This document shows, in pieces, positions 1 through 11,053 of a stretch of DNA of 64,000 nt. The stretch's first letter is position 1; every line of letters begins with the position of its first letter. The position numbers were made by a program, and so were the translations under genes. The stretch spans positions 2,480,001 through 2,544,000 of the forward strand of contig NZ_CP108370.1 of assembly GCF_035953295.1 (NCBI RefSeq). Direction: 5' to 3'. Source of the stretch: Streptomyces sp. NBC_01335 (GTDB taxonomy: Bacteria; Actinomycetota; Actinomycetes; Streptomycetales; Streptomycetaceae). Below the pieces are notes generated by a model, which was given only the letters and a program-made list of their open reading frames with translations, was not told the origin of the DNA and did not search any database.

Positions 1-946
1 CGCCACCGCCGTCGCCGGCGCGGTCGCCCTCGGCCTCACCGCGCTCTCCGCCTGCTCGGGCCCCGGCACCGCCGGCGGGTCGGACGGCAAGCTGGACGTG
101 GTCGCGTCCTTCTACCCGATGCAGTACCTGGCCGAGGAGATCGGCGGCAGCCACGTCTCGGTCACCACGCTGACCAAGCCGGGCGTCGAACCGCACGACC
201 TGGAGCTCAGTCCCCGGCAGATCGGCTCGCTGACCGACGCCGACTACATCCTGTACCTCAAGGGCATCCAGCCCGCCGTGGACGACGCCATCGCCCAGTC
301 CGGCGCGAAGAACACCGTGGACGCCGCGACACTGACCACGATGGAGAAGCACGGCGCCGAGGTGGACGGCCACGACCACGGATCCGACGCCGACGAGCAC
401 GGAGACTCCGACGAGGAGACGGCCGGCCGCGACCCGCACGTCTGGCTGGACCCGGTGAAGTACGCCGAGGTCGCCCAGGGCGTCGGAAAGTCCCTGGAGA
501 AGACCGACCCGGACAACGCCGCCGACTACCGCGCGAACACCGACGCGCTGGTCAAGAAGCTGGACGCGCTGAACACGGAGTACGCGGCCGGGCTGAAGTC
601 CACGACCACCAAGACCTTCCTCACCACGCACTCCGCCTTCGGCTACCTCGCCGAGCGCTACGGCCTCACCCAGGAGGGCATCGCCGGAGTCGACCCCGAG
701 GCGGAGCCGAGCCCGGCCCGCATCAAGGACCTCCAGCACATCGCGGAGCAGGACGGCGCCACCACCGTCTTCTTCGAGACGCTCGCCAGCGACAAGACGG
801 CGAAGACCCTCGCGAAGGACACCGGGCTGCGCACCGACGTCCTGGACCCGCTGGAGGGCATCACGGGGAAGTCCAAGGGCCACGACTACATCGAGGTCAT
901 GGAGTCCAACCTCGCCGCCCTCCAGAAGGCCCTGGGCGCGAAGTGA
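1..946 (+). CDS. znuA: Zinc ABC transporter substrate-binding lipoprotein (ZnuA-like), 5' partial
   Basis: The open frame runs in from the left edge, so the true start lies outside the window. The first residues form a hydrophobic signal peptide ending in a lipobox (LSAC, SG follows), so the mature protein is a membrane-tethered lipoprotein. The rest matches the metal-binding cluster A-I family: FYPMQYLAEEIGG near the start, a His/Asp-rich loop (HGAEVDGHDHG) of the kind used to collect zinc, then DPHVWLDP with a metal-ligand His, HSAFGYLAERYGL, and FFETLASDKTAKTLA. Its stop overlaps the start of the ATPase gene by 4 bp (GTGA), so the two are translationally coupled. The adjacent permease and zur genes make zinc the likely substrate; manganese is the alternative. 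Confidence 0.93.
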   Translation, partial: ATAVAGAVALGLTALSACSGPGTAGGSDGKLDVVASFYPMQYLAEEIGGSHVSVTTLTKPGVEPHDLELSPRQIGSLTDADYILYLKGIQPAVDDAIAQSGAKNTVDAATLTTMEKHGAEVDGHDHGSDADEHGDSDEETAGRDPHVWLDPVKYAEVAQGVGKSLEKTDPDNAADYRANTDALVKKLDALNTEYAAGLKSTTTKTFLTTHSAFGYLAERYGLTQEGIAGVDPEAEPSPARIKDLQHIAEQDGATTVFFETLASDKTAKTLAKDTGLRTDVLDPLEGITGKSKGHDYIEVMESNLAALQKALGAK

Positions 947-1857
947 CCGACGCCACGACCCCCGCGACCGGACCGGAGACGCACATGGACGAGCCCAGCA
1001 TCCCCGCCCCGGCCCCCGCCGCCGGCACGACCGCCGCCGGGGCCGGGAAGCCGGAGACGAAGACGAAGCCGGAGACGAAGCCGGAGACGAAGCGGGACAC
1101 CGAGGCCGTGATCCGGCTCACCGGCGCCACCGCCACCCTCGGCACCCGCCCCGTCCTGCGCGGGGTCGACCTGGCCGTCCACCGCGGCGAGGTCGTCGCC
1201 CTGCTCGGCGCCAACGGCTCCGGCAAGTCCACCGCCGTACGCTCCGTCATCGGCCAGGTCCCCCTCACCGGCGGCACCGTCGAACTCTTCGGCACCCCGC
1301 TCCGCCGCTTCCGCCGGTGGGCGCGCGTCGGGTACGTACCGCAGCGCACCACCGCCTCGGCGGGGGTCCCCGCGACCGTCCGCGAGGTCGTCTCCTCCGG
1401 GCGGCTGTCCCGCACCAGGCTGCGCGTCCCGGGCCGCGCCGACCGCGCGGCCGTCGACCGGGCCATCGCCCTCGTCGGCCTCACCGACCGCGCCGGGGAC
1501 TCGGTGAGCGCGCTCTCCGGCGGACAGCACCAGCGGGTCCTGATCGCCCGCGCGCTGGCCTCCGAGCCCGAACTGCTGATCATGGACGAGCCGATGGCCG
1601 GGGTCGACCTGGCCAGCCAGGAGATCCTCGCCGCCACCCTGCGCGAGCAGGTCGCCGCCGGCACCACCGTGCTGCTGGTCCTGCACGAGCTGGGCCCGCT
1701 GGAGCCGCTGATCGACCGCGCGGTCGTGCTGCGCGACGGCTGTGTGACGCACGACGGCCCGCCGCCGCGCTCCGTCGGGCAGCACGCGCTCCCCGGCCAC
1801 GACCACGTCCACCCCCACGCGGCTTCCGAGCCCGTCCGAACGGGACTGCTGACCTGA
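943..1857 (+). CDS. znuC: Zinc ABC transporter ATP-binding protein (ZnuC-like)
   Basis: This is the ATPase of the zinc importer, 304 residues from a GTG start. Walker A (GANGSGKST), the signature (LSGGQHQRV) and Walker B (LLIMDEPMAGVD) are intact. The first 55 or so residues are an unusual Pro/Ala/Lys-rich tail containing tandem KPET repeats, encoded by repeated 12-bp units around 1048-1095, and the ABC domain begins only after it. The C-terminus is His-rich (GHDHVHPHA), which may bind metal. The start overlaps znuA by 4 bp. The stop overlaps the permease start by one base (TGATG), so all three subunits are made from one mRNA. Confidence 0.93.
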   Translation: MTDATTPATGPETHMDEPSIPAPAPAAGTTAAGAGKPETKTKPETKPETKRDTEAVIRLTGATATLGTRPVLRGVDLAVHRGEVVALLGANGSGKSTAVRSVIGQVPLTGGTVELFGTPLRRFRRWARVGYVPQRTTASAGVPATVREVVSSGRLSRTRLRVPGRADRAAVDRAIALVGLTDRAGDSVSALSGGQHQRVLIARALASEPELLIMDEPMAGVDLASQEILAATLREQVAAGTTVLLVLHELGPLEPLIDRAVVLRDGCVTHDGPPPRSVGQHALPGHDHVHPHAASEPVRTGLLT

Positions 1858-2750
1858 TGGAATTCCTCGAACCCGCCTTCATGCAGCGCGCGCTGATCGC
1901 CGCCGTCCTGGTCGGCGTCACCGCCCCCGCGATCGGCATCTACCTCGTCCAGCGCCGCCAGGCCCTCATGGGCGACGGCATCGGGCACATCGCGATGACC
2001 GGGGTCGGCCTCGGCTTCCTGCTCTCCACCAGCCCCGTCTGGATGGCCACCGCCGTCGCCGTCGCCGGCGCCGTCGTCATGGAGCTGATCCGCTGGTTCG
2101 GCCACACCCGCGGCGACATCGCGCTGGCCATGCTCTTCTACGGCGGCATGGCGGGCGGGGTGCTGCTGATCAACATCTCCGACACCGGCTCGAACGCCAA
2201 CCTCACCTCCTACCTCTTCGGCTCGCTCTCCACCGTCTCCTCCGAGGACGTGTGGGCGATCACGCTGCTCGCCGCGTTCGTGGTGCTGGTGACCGTGGGG
2301 CTGCGCCGCCAGCTCTTCGCGGTCAGCCAGGACGAGGAGTTCGCCCGGGTCACCGGGCTGCCGGTGCGGCTGCTGAACCTGCTGATCGCGGTGACGGCCG
2401 CCGTGACGGTCACCGTCGCCATGCGGGTCGTCGGCCTGCTGCTGGTCAGCGCCCTGATGGTGGTGCCGGTCGCGGCGGCCCAGCAGGTGTCGAAGTCCTT
2501 CCGGCTGACCTTCGTGCTCTCCGTGGTGATCGGCACCGCCGTCACCCTGGCCGGCACCGTCACCTCGTACTACCAGGACGTCCCGCCCGGCGCGACGATC
2601 GTGCTGCTGGCCATCGCCGCCTTCGTCGCGCTGACCGCGCTGGCCGCCCCGCTGGCCCGCCGCAGGGCCCGGGGACGCACGGCCGAGGGTGAGAAGTGCA
2701 CCCTGGAAGTACCGGCGAGCCGGACCGCCGCGGACGACGTCCGCGTATGA
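1857..2750 (+). CDS. znuB: Zinc ABC transporter permease (ZnuB-like)
   Basis: The 297-residue protein starts at the ATG in TGATG with MEFLEPAFMQRALIAAVLVG. It is an ABC-3 family permease with many hydrophobic helices, the conserved stretch QRRQALMGDGIGHIAMTGVGLGF early on, and QDEEFARVTGLPVRLLN in a cytoplasmic loop. It should form the membrane channel for zinc supplied by ZnuA and driven by ZnuC. After the last helix there is a basic tail. The coding sequence ends about 65 bp before the preferred start of zur, so the regulator may be co-transcribed or use its own promoter. Confidence 0.92.
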   Translation: MEFLEPAFMQRALIAAVLVGVTAPAIGIYLVQRRQALMGDGIGHIAMTGVGLGFLLSTSPVWMATAVAVAGAVVMELIRWFGHTRGDIALAMLFYGGMAGGVLLINISDTGSNANLTSYLFGSLSTVSSEDVWAITLLAAFVVLVTVGLRRQLFAVSQDEEFARVTGLPVRLLNLLIAVTAAVTVTVAMRVVGLLLVSALMVVPVAAAQQVSKSFRLTFVLSVVIGTAVTLAGTVTSYYQDVPPGATIVLLAIAAFVALTALAAPLARRRARGRTAEGEKCTLEVPASRTAADDVRV

Positions 2751-2815
2751 GGATTTCGCCCGGTCCGGCTGGCACAATGGCCCGACATCTGTACGGGCGA
2801 CATGAGGAGGCAGCT

Positions 2816-3256
2816 GTGACGGCGCCGATCAGTGGCACGAACGCGGCTCCGGTACGGGGGCGGTCCACCCGCCAGCGGGCGGCGGTCGCGGCGGCGCTCG
2901 ACGAGGTCGACGAGTTCCGCAGCGCCCAGGAGCTGCACGACGTCCTCAAGCACCGGGGCGACTCGGTGGGGCTGACCACCGTCTACCGCACCCTCCAGTC
3001 CCTCGCCGACGCGGGCGAGGTGGACGTGCTGCGCACCACCGAGGGCGAGTCGGTCTACCGCCGCTGCTCGACCGGTGATCACCACCACCACCTGGTCTGC
3101 CGGGTCTGCGGCAAGGCCGTGGAGGTGGAGGGCCCGGCCGTGGAGCAGTGGGCCGAGACGATCGCCTCCCAGCACGGCTACGTCAACGTGGCGCACACCG
3201 TGGAGATCTTCGGGACCTGCGCGGAGTGCGCGGACTGCGCGGCCGAGAAGCACTGA
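2816..3256 (+). CDS. zur: Fur-family zinc uptake regulator Zur
   Basis: This is a 146-residue Fur-family repressor. I chose the GTG at 2816 because AGGAGG lies 5 bases upstream and the protein then begins just before the winged-helix domain; an in-frame ATG at 2696 would overlap znuB and add an unusual tail. Visible features are RSTRQRAAVAAALDEVDEFRSAQEL, the DNA-reading helix region GLTTVYRTLQSLADAG, the metal site HHHHLVCRVCGK, and a second Cys pair (CAECADC) near the C-terminus for structural zinc. Its place after znuACB supports zinc rather than iron sensing. The same neighbourhood (zur near uppS and recO) is known in mycobacteria and Streptomyces. Confidence 0.93.
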   Translation: MTAPISGTNAAPVRGRSTRQRAAVAAALDEVDEFRSAQELHDVLKHRGDSVGLTTVYRTLQSLADAGEVDVLRTTEGESVYRRCSTGDHHHHLVCRVCGKAVEVEGPAVEQWAETIASQHGYVNVAHTVEIFGTCAECADCAAEKH

Positions 3257-3265
3257 CACACGGCA

Positions 3266-3302
3266 GGAGGGGGGAGAACCGGTGGCCGGTTCTCCCCCCT
3301 CC
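3266..3302. terminator. Bidirectional terminator between zur and uppS
   Basis: A perfect 17-bp inverted repeat with a 3-base loop lies between the convergent zur and uppS genes. The left arm starts GGAGGGGGGAG and the right arm ends CTCCCCCCTCC. It can fold in either transcript, so it probably stops both. Confidence 0.85.
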
Positions 3303-3311
3303 CGCTCGTTC

Positions 3312-4145
3312 TCACGCCCCGGAAGCGGGCTCCACGGCCGGGGCGGCCTCCTGCGCACCGCCGAAGCGGCGGTCGCGCTGGGCGTACTCCAGGCAGGCGC
3401 GCCACAGGTCGCGGCGGTCGAAGTCGGGCCACAGCACGTCCTGGAAGACCATCTCGGCGTACGCGCTCTGCCAGATCAGGTAGTTGGAGGTGCGCTGCTC
3501 GCCGCTGGGGCGCACGAAGAGGTCCACGTCCGGCATGTCCGGGTAGTAGATGTACTTCGCGAACGTCTTCTCGTTGACCTTCGACGGGTCGAGCTTCCCC
3601 GCGGCGACGTCCTGGGCGATGCGCTGCGCGGCGTCGGCGATCTCGGCCCGGCCGCCGTAGTTGACGCAGAAGTACAGCGTCATCTTGTCGTTGTCCTTGG
3701 TCTGCTCCTGGGCGACCTGGAGCTCCTGGACGACGGACTTCCACAGCTTGGGCATCCGGCCGACCCAGCGGATGCGGATGCCGAGCTCGTCCATCTCGTC
3801 GCGGCGGCGGCGGATGACGTCCCGGTTGAAGTTCATCAGGAACTTCACCTCTTCCGGGGACCGCTTCCAGTTCTCGGTGGAGAAGGCGTAGAGCGAGAGG
3901 TTCTTCACGCCCATCTCGATGCAGCCCTTGAGGACGTCCATCACGACGCTCTCGCCGACCTTGTGGCCCTCGGTGCGCGGCAGGCCGCGCTCCTTGGCCC
4001 AGCGGCCGTTCCCGTCCATCACGACGGCCACGTGCTGGGGCACCAGCTCGGCGGGGATCTTCGGGGGCGTCGCACCGGAGGGGTGCGGCTCGGGGGTCTT
4101 GTACGTGCGCCGGTTACGGCCGCCGAGGATCCCGCGTACTGCCAT
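3312..4145 (-). CDS. uppS: Isoprenyl transferase (cis-prenyl diphosphate synthase)
   Basis: This 277-residue protein condenses isopentenyl diphosphate units in cis to make the long-chain carrier lipid for peptidoglycan and other envelope polymers. The hallmark [13 protein letters not shown] (catalytic Asp and first substrate loop) is near residue 38. [25 protein letters not shown], and the C-terminal [27 protein letters not shown] complete the family pattern. The N-terminal 35 residues are a basic extension common in actinobacterial members. recO lies just upstream in the same direction with a gap of 48 bp, so the pair is likely an operon. Product chain length cannot be told from sequence. 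Confidence 0.95.
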   Translation of the reverse strand: MAVRGILGGRNRRTYKTPEPHPSGATPPKIPAELVPQHVAVVMDGNGRWAKERGLPRTEGHKVGESVVMDVLKGCIEMGVKNLSLYAFSTENWKRSPEEVKFLMNFNRDVIRRRRDEMDELGIRIRWVGRMPKLWKSVVQELQVAQEQTKDNDKMTLYFCVNYGGRAEIADAAQRIAQDVAAGKLDPSKVNEKTFAKYIYYPDMPDVDLFVRPSGEQRTSNYLIWQSAYAEMVFQDVLWPDFDRRDLWRACLEYAQRDRRFGGAQEAAPAVEPASGA

Positions 4146-4193
4146 GAGCTTCTCTCGTCTCCCTGTGTCGCTCTTCCACGAACGCTGCGAGGG

Positions 4194-4940
4194 TCACTGT
4201 TCCACGTACCGCAGCGAGCGCAGACCGCGCTCCAGATGCCAGTGCAGATAGGCGGACACCAGTCCGCTCCCCTCCCTGGCATGCCGCGCCTCGCACGCGT
4301 CCGCCGTCGCCCAGTCGCCGCTGAGCAGCGCGCTCAGCAGGGTCAGGGCCTCCGCCGAGGGTACGACGCTGCCGGGCACCCGGCAGTCGGTGCAGACGGC
4401 TCCGCCGGCCGCGATGGAGAAGAAACGGTTCGGACCGGGCATTCCGCACCGAGCGCAGTCCTCGAAGCTGGGGGCGTAGCCGTTGACGGCGAGGGAGCGC
4501 AGCAGGAACGCGTCGAGGATGAGGTGGGGCGCGTGCTCGCCCCGGGCCAGGGTGCGCAGTCCGCCGACGAGGAGGAGGTACTGCTGGACGGCGGGTTCGC
4601 CCTCGTGGTCGGTGAAGCGTTCGGCGGTCTCCAGCATCGCGGTGCCGGCGGTGTAGCGGGCGTAGTCGGTGACGATCCGGCCGCCGTACGGGGCGATGGT
4701 CTCGCTCTGGGTGCAGAGCGGCAGCCCGCGGCCGATCAGCTCGCTGCCGCGCGCGAAGAACTGCACGTCCACGTGGGAGAAGGGTTCGAGGCGGGCGCCG
4801 AACTTGGACTTGGTGCGGCGCACCCCCCGGGCGACGGCACGCACCCGCCCGTGGCCGCGGGTCAGCAGGGTGATGATCCGGTCGGCCTCGCCCAGTTTCT
4901 GCGTACGCAGTACGACGCCGTCGTCCCGGAACAAGCTCAT
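4194..4940 (-). CDS. recO: DNA repair protein RecO
   Basis: The 248-residue protein helps load RecA on gapped DNA in the RecFOR pathway. The start is placed at MSLFRDDGVVLRT because the RecO OB-fold begins there; an upstream in-frame start would add 42 low-complexity residues. Visible parts are the OB domain (VVLRTQKLGEADRIITLLT), a helical middle, and a zinc-finger-like pair of Cys-X2-Cys motifs (CARCG and CTDCR). It lies upstream of uppS in the same orientation, the conserved actinobacterial order. Confidence 0.94.
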   Translation of the reverse strand: MSLFRDDGVVLRTQKLGEADRIITLLTRGHGRVRAVARGVRRTKSKFGARLEPFSHVDVQFFARGSELIGRGLPLCTQSETIAPYGGRIVTDYARYTAGTAMLETAERFTDHEGEPAVQQYLLLVGGLRTLARGEHAPHLILDAFLLRSLAVNGYAPSFEDCARCGMPGPNRFFSIAAGGAVCTDCRVPGSVVPSAEALTLLSALLSGDWATADACEARHAREGSGLVSAYLHWHLERGLRSLRYVEQ

Positions 4941-5084
4941 GGCCCCATTGTCGCCCACCGGCCCGCGATCGGGTCGGCGGTCCCCGCGACCGCCCCGCGG
5001 CCCCCGGCCGCCCCTGCCGCTTCCCGGGCCGCCCTCAAGGGCATCCGGGAGCGCGCAGAGGCGCACAAGGGCACCCAGCGGCGC

Positions 5085-5783
5085 TCAGGAGGGCATGCGG
5101 GCCGCTTCCGTGAGCAGGCGGGCGGTGTCCTCGGGGCAGATCCGCAGGGCGCGGCCCACGGTGGTCAGCACCTCGCGCTCGGCGGCGCCGTACGGGCCGT
5201 CGGCCAGCGCGATCCGGGCGCCCTGGAGCAGCACCGACTCGCGGCCCGCCGGGACCAGGTGGTGGGCGAGCGGGGTGAGCACCTCGTGCAGCTCGATGGC
5301 GAGCGCCGCGCCGCACGCCCCGGCGGCGCCGACGCCGTCGTCGTGGCCGATGTCGGCGGTCAGCACCTCCACGACGGTGAGGAGCTGCTCCTGCGAGCAG
5401 TCGTCGAGCCCGGCCTCGCGGACGGTGTGCGCGGCGGTCTCCAGAGCGGTGCGCGGGGTGCCGCCCGAGGCCAGGACGGCCAGCGCGACCGTATGCACGG
5501 CCTCCCGGAGCATGGTGGAGAACCGGGTGGTGGTGGGGTGTTCCAGCGCCTCGGTGCCGACGTGGGCGCCGCAGTCCGCGCACTCCACGACGGGGCCCGT
5601 CTCGCCGCGCCGCAGCAGTGGCACTCCGAGCACGGTGAGCCTGCGACGGCCGGTGAGGCGGCGGTAGTTGCGGTCCCCGCCGCAGTCCTGGCAGAAGAAT
5701 TCGCCGTCGCCGACGACGTCCCATGCGGTGCGGAGGCCGTAGAGACCTGTTCTCAGGGCGCGTTGTCCTCTGGTTGACCGCAC
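5085..5783 (-). CDS. TerB-like (tellurite-resistance B family) protein
   Basis: The 232-residue protein has an N-terminal zinc ribbon-like part (CQDCGG followed later by CADCG) and a C-terminal all-helical region resembling TerB, with the typical acidic and helical turns (ALETAAHTVREAGL; LADGPYGAAEREVLTTVGRAL). I prefer the GTG at 5783 because a GGAGG sits 8 bases upstream and the protein then starts RSTRGQRALRTGLYG; an ATG at 5843 is possible but adds a Cys-rich tail. The TerB domain is associated with membrane-stress and metal systems, but its role here is not known. It stands alone between recO and leuA. Confidence 0.75.
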   Translation of the reverse strand: MRSTRGQRALRTGLYGLRTAWDVVGDGEFFCQDCGGDRNYRRLTGRRRLTVLGVPLLRRGETGPVVECADCGAHVGTEALEHPTTTRFSTMLREAVHTVALAVLASGGTPRTALETAAHTVREAGLDDCSQEQLLTVVEVLTADIGHDDGVGAAGACGAALAIELHEVLTPLAHHLVPAGRESVLLQGARIALADGPYGAAEREVLTTVGRALRICPEDTARLLTEAARMPS

Positions 5784-5891
5784 GTCGCACACCTCCGTAA
5801 CGCTCCGGCAACATTGCCGTGTGTTGCACGTGATGTTAGCCACATGCGCGAGGCGGCGTCATCACCCTCACTGTCACAACACCCGGAAATG

Positions 5892-5942
5892 GCCGAACCC
5901 CGCCCACCCGGAACGGGCGGACGGGGTTCGGCGAACGGTGGT
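5892..5942 (-). terminator. Terminator downstream of leuA
   Basis: An inverted repeat with arms GCCGAACCCCG and CGGGGTTCGGC, plus a nested GCCC/GGGC hairpin, sits after the leuA stop codon and before the TerB-like gene on the same strand. It probably ends the leuA transcript. Confidence 0.75.
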
Positions 5943-6056
5943 TCACCGGATCAACCGGACATGCGTACGGGGCGTACTCCCCTGGGTCTCACCGGATCGA
6001 CGGGCAACCGACCGGGGCGTCGGGCGACGGCGTCAACCGGCCACCGCCCGACTCGC

Positions 6057-8084
<2,028 letters not shown>

Positions 8085-8135
8085 TTGCCGTCGCAACCAG
8101 TGACAGAGCGATGACAGAGTGCCACAGTCATTTGC

Positions 8136-9218
8136 ATGATCTCTCGATCCAACGACGGTTCCGGTATCCACCCCGTCTTCTGCACCATCGTTCCGCCGCA
8201 CCTCCTCGACCAGCTGGCGCAGTCCGACGACCCCGCGGTCGCCGGACCCGCCCGGCGCACGCTCGACACGGACGGCACGCGCCGCACCCTGCGCCACGCG
8301 GCTTCGCTGGCCGCCACCGCCCCGGCGCCGGCCACCGCGGGCGCCGTCCCCAGCAAGCCCCGCCGCACCCTCTACGACTGCCGCCACCACACGGTGCTGC
8401 CCGGACGCAAGGTCCGCGGTGAGGGCGACGAGCCCACCGGCGACGCCAGCGTCAACCGCGCGTACGCCGGCTTCGGCGCCACCTTCGACCTGCTGCTCTC
8501 CGCCTACGGCCGCAGCTCGCTCGACGGGAAGGGCATGCGGCTCATCGGCTCGGTCCACTACGACCGCGACTACAACAACGCCTTCTTCGACGGCCAGCAG
8601 ATGGTCTTCGGCGACGGTGACAACGAGGTCTTCCTCGACTTCACCCTCTCCATCGACGTGATCGCCCACGAACTGGCGCACGGACTCACCCAGCACACCG
8701 CCAACCTCGTCTACGAGGGCCAGCCCGGCGCGCTCAACGAGTCCGTGTCGGACGTCTTCGGCTCCCTGGTCAAGCAGTACTCCCTGGGGCAGAGCGCCGA
8801 GCAGGCCGACTGGCTGATCGGCGCGGGGCTGCTCGCCCCCCGGGTCACCGGCGAGGGGCTGCGTTCGCTGAAGGCGCCGGGCACCGCGTACGACGACGAC
8901 GTGCTCGGCAAGGACCCGCAGCCGGCCTCGATGGAGGACTACATCGAGACCGACGACGACAACGGCGGCGTCCACCTCAACTCCGGCATCCCCAACCGCG
9001 CCTTCTACCTCGCCGCTTCCGCCCTCGGCGGGAACGCCTGGGAGCGGGCCGGCCAGATCTGGTACGACGTGCTGACCGGCGGCGAGCTGACCGCGACGGC
9101 GGACTTCGCGGACTTCGCCCGGCTCACCGTGGCGGCGGCCCGCGACCGCTTCGGCGACGGGGACGAGCGCGAGGCCGTGATCAAGGGGTGGTCGGAAGTG
9201 GGCGTGCCGACCACGTGA
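8136..9218 (+). CDS. M4-family (protealysin-like) zinc metallopeptidase
   Basis: This 360-residue zinc endopeptidase has no signal peptide. It begins with a short propeptide containing CTIVPPHLLDQLA, the hallmark of protealysin-type precursors. The zinc motif HELAH is at residues 178-182, the third ligand is Glu202 in NESVSD, and the transition-state His is about residue 280 in GGVHLNSGIPNRAF. So the catalytic set is complete. The lack of a secretion signal suggests cytoplasmic activity or an unusual export route. The gene directly downstream encodes an emfourin-like inhibitor. The family is thermolysin-like; substrate unknown. Confidence 0.93.
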   Translation: MISRSNDGSGIHPVFCTIVPPHLLDQLAQSDDPAVAGPARRTLDTDGTRRTLRHAASLAATAPAPATAGAVPSKPRRTLYDCRHHTVLPGRKVRGEGDEPTGDASVNRAYAGFGATFDLLLSAYGRSSLDGKGMRLIGSVHYDRDYNNAFFDGQQMVFGDGDNEVFLDFTLSIDVIAHELAHGLTQHTANLVYEGQPGALNESVSDVFGSLVKQYSLGQSAEQADWLIGAGLLAPRVTGEGLRSLKAPGTAYDDDVLGKDPQPASMEDYIETDDDNGGVHLNSGIPNRAFYLAASALGGNAWERAGQIWYDVLTGGELTATADFADFARLTVAAARDRFGDGDEREAVIKGWSEVGVPTT

Positions 9219-9237
9219 GCGGGTCAGTATGGGTCCC

Positions 9238-9504
9238 ATGCGCATTCGAGTGAGCAGGACCGGCGGGTTCGCCGGCCTCTCCCGCCGGGGTGAGATCGAC
9301 ACGGCAGGGCGGGAGGACGCCGCCGACTGGGAGTCCCTGGCCCGTTCCGCGCTCGCGGAGGGGGCCGGGTCCCCGCCGGCGGGGGTGCCGGACGGCTTCC
9401 GGTACACGATCACCGTCGACGGGCGGTCCGTGCACTGCGCGGACCCGGACCTGACCGAAGACCAGCGCACGCTGGTCTCACGCGTCCTCCGCGAGGGGGC
9501 GTGA
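9238..9504 (+). CDS. Emfourin-like inhibitor of the adjacent M4 peptidase
   Basis: This small 88-residue protein begins MRIRVSRTGGFAG, the characteristic opening of the emfourin family of protealysin inhibitors, and later has FRYTITVDG and a C-terminal helix (TEDQRTLVSRVLREG). An ATG three codons upstream (9229) is also possible; neither has a strong ribosome site. It starts 19 bp after the peptidase stop, which fits a two-gene operon that makes the enzyme with its cognate inhibitor. Family assignment rests on the N-terminal motif and the pairing. Confidence 0.8.
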   Translation: MRIRVSRTGGFAGLSRRGEIDTAGREDAADWESLARSALAEGAGSPPAGVPDGFRYTITVDGRSVHCADPDLTEDQRTLVSRVLREGA

Positions 9505-9564
9505 GACCGGCGGCGCGCCGGTGGAGCGGGTAGGCCGGCAGCTCGGCCCGACGGGCGGGCTCGC

Positions 9565-10530
9565 TCAGAAACCGAGCTTGCGCAGCTGCTTCGGGTCGCG
9601 CTGCCAGTCCTTGGCGACCTTGACGTGCAGGTCGAGGAAGACCGGGGTGCCGAGCAGCGCCTCGATCTGCTTGCGGGACTTGGTCCCGACGTCCTTCAGC
9701 CGCTGCCCCTTGGGGCCGATGATGATGCCCTTCTGGCTGGGGCGCTCGATGTAGACGTTGGCGTGGATGTCCAGCAGCGGCCTGTCCGCGGGGCGGTTCT
9801 CGCGGGGCAGCATCTCCTCGACGACGACCGCGATGGAGTGCGGCAGCTCGTCGCGTACGCCTTCGAGCGCGGCCTCGCGGATCAGCTCCGCGACCATGAC
9901 CTGCTCGGGCTCGTCGGTGAGGTCGCCCTCCGGGTAGAGCGGCGGGCTCACCGGCAGCAGCGGGGCGATCAGGTCGGCGAGCAGCCCGACCTGCTCGTCC
10001 TTGACCGCCGAGACCGGCACGATCTCGGCCCATTCGAAGCCGAGCTCCTGGCCCAGCTGGGAGACGGCCAGCAGCTGTTCGGCGAGCGCCCGGGAGTCGA
10101 CCAGGTCCGTCTTGGTGATGACCGCGATCTTCGGGGTCTTCTTGATGGCGGCGAGTTCCTTGATGATGAACTTGTCGCCGGGGCCGAGCTTCTGGTCGGC
10201 GGGCAGGCAGAAGCCGATGACGTCGACCTCGGCCCAGGTGGTCCGCACGACGTCGTTCAGCCGCTCGCCGAGCAGGGTGCGCGGCTTGTGGAGTCCCGGG
10301 GTGTCGACCAGGATCAACTGCGCGTCGTCACGGTGCACGATGCCGCGCACGGTGTGCCGGGTGGTCTGGGGGCGGTTGGACGTGATCGCCACCTTCTGCC
10401 CGACCAGAGCGTTCGTGAGGGTGGACTTGCCCGCGTTGGGGCGGCCCACGAAGCAGGCGAAACCGGCCCGGTGGGGGGCGGTGTCCGTGGCCTGCCGCGC
10501 AGCGGCTTCGGGGTTCGGTCGAGCGCTCAT
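9565..10530 (-). CDS. era: GTPase Era
   Basis: Era is a GTPase that binds the 3' end of 16S rRNA during 30S subunit assembly. The 321-residue protein has G1 (GRPNAGKST), G2/G3 (DTPG in [22 protein letters not shown]), G4 (TKTD) and a C-terminal KH domain with [21 protein letters not shown]. The start chosen is [11 protein letters not shown] at 10530, because the preceding in-frame residues are low complexity. It is convergent with the emfourin-like gene. The cytidine-deaminase-like gene on the same strand upstream reflects the conserved actinobacterial order. Confidence 0.95.
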   Translation of the reverse strand: MSARPNPEAAARQATDTAPHRAGFACFVGRPNAGKSTLTNALVGQKVAITSNRPQTTRHTVRGIVHRDDAQLILVDTPGLHKPRTLLGERLNDVVRTTWAEVDVIGFCLPADQKLGPGDKFIIKELAAIKKTPKIAVITKTDLVDSRALAEQLLAVSQLGQELGFEWAEIVPVSAVKDEQVGLLADLIAPLLPVSPPLYPEGDLTDEPEQVMVAELIREAALEGVRDELPHSIAVVVEEMLPRENRPADRPLLDIHANVYIERPSQKGIIIGPKGQRLKDVGTKSRKQIEALLGTPVFLDLHVKVAKDWQRDPKQLRKLGF

Positions 10531-10652
10531 GGCGCCCATTGTCCCCGATCGCGGCGGCCCGGCGCACAACGGTCGCCCGCCCGGCCCGGCGACGCGTGCG
10601 CCCGGCCCCTCGCACGGCCGCCCGGGGCGGCGCCCCGGGTAGCGTGCCCTCC

Positions 10653-10988
10653 ATGTTCGTCGCCCGCTCCGCCGCCCTCTTCGTCGTCGCCGCCCTCTTC
10701 GAGATCGGGGGTGCCTGGCTGGTCTGGCAGGGCATCCGCGAGCACCGGGGCTGGGCCTGGATCGGTGCGGGGGTGATCGCCCTCGGGGTGTACGGGGCGG
10801 TGGCGACGCTCCAGAGCGACGACAACTTCGGCCGTATCCTCGCCGCTTACGGCGGGGTCTTCGTGGCCGGCTCGATCGCCTGGGGCATGGTCGCGGACGG
10901 CTACCGCCCGGACCGCTGGGACATCACGGGCGCGCTGATCTGCCTCGCCGGCATGGCCGTGATCATGTACGCGCCCCGGGGGCACTGA
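10653..10988 (+). CDS. YnfA (UPF0060) family small membrane protein
   Basis: This is a 111-residue protein with four hydrophobic helices, starting [20 protein letters not shown]. The family signatures [21 protein letters not shown], and [13 protein letters not shown]...[18 protein letters not shown] are clear. The ATG at 10653 matches the usual N-terminus; longer in-frame starts add a basic tail. YnfA proteins resemble half of a small multidrug efflux unit, but the transported substrate is not known. It is transcribed away from era in the era-to-cdd interval. Confidence 0.9.
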   Translation: MFVARSAALFVVAALFEIGGAWLVWQGIREHRGWAWIGAGVIALGVYGAVATLQSDDNFGRILAAYGGVFVAGSIAWGMVADGYRPDRWDITGALICLAGMAVIMYAPRGH

Positions 10989-11053
10989 CCCGATCACGGC
11001 CGACCCGTCCGCCTCGGTCGGGGGACCTGCGGGACGTGGGCGAAGTCACGGTG

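Noticed and set aside
3075..5777. A 900-codon plus-strand open frame across uppS, recO and the TerB-like gene.
   Set aside because: It is antisense to three clear genes and has the Arg/Gly/Ala-rich composition of a GC-bias shadow.
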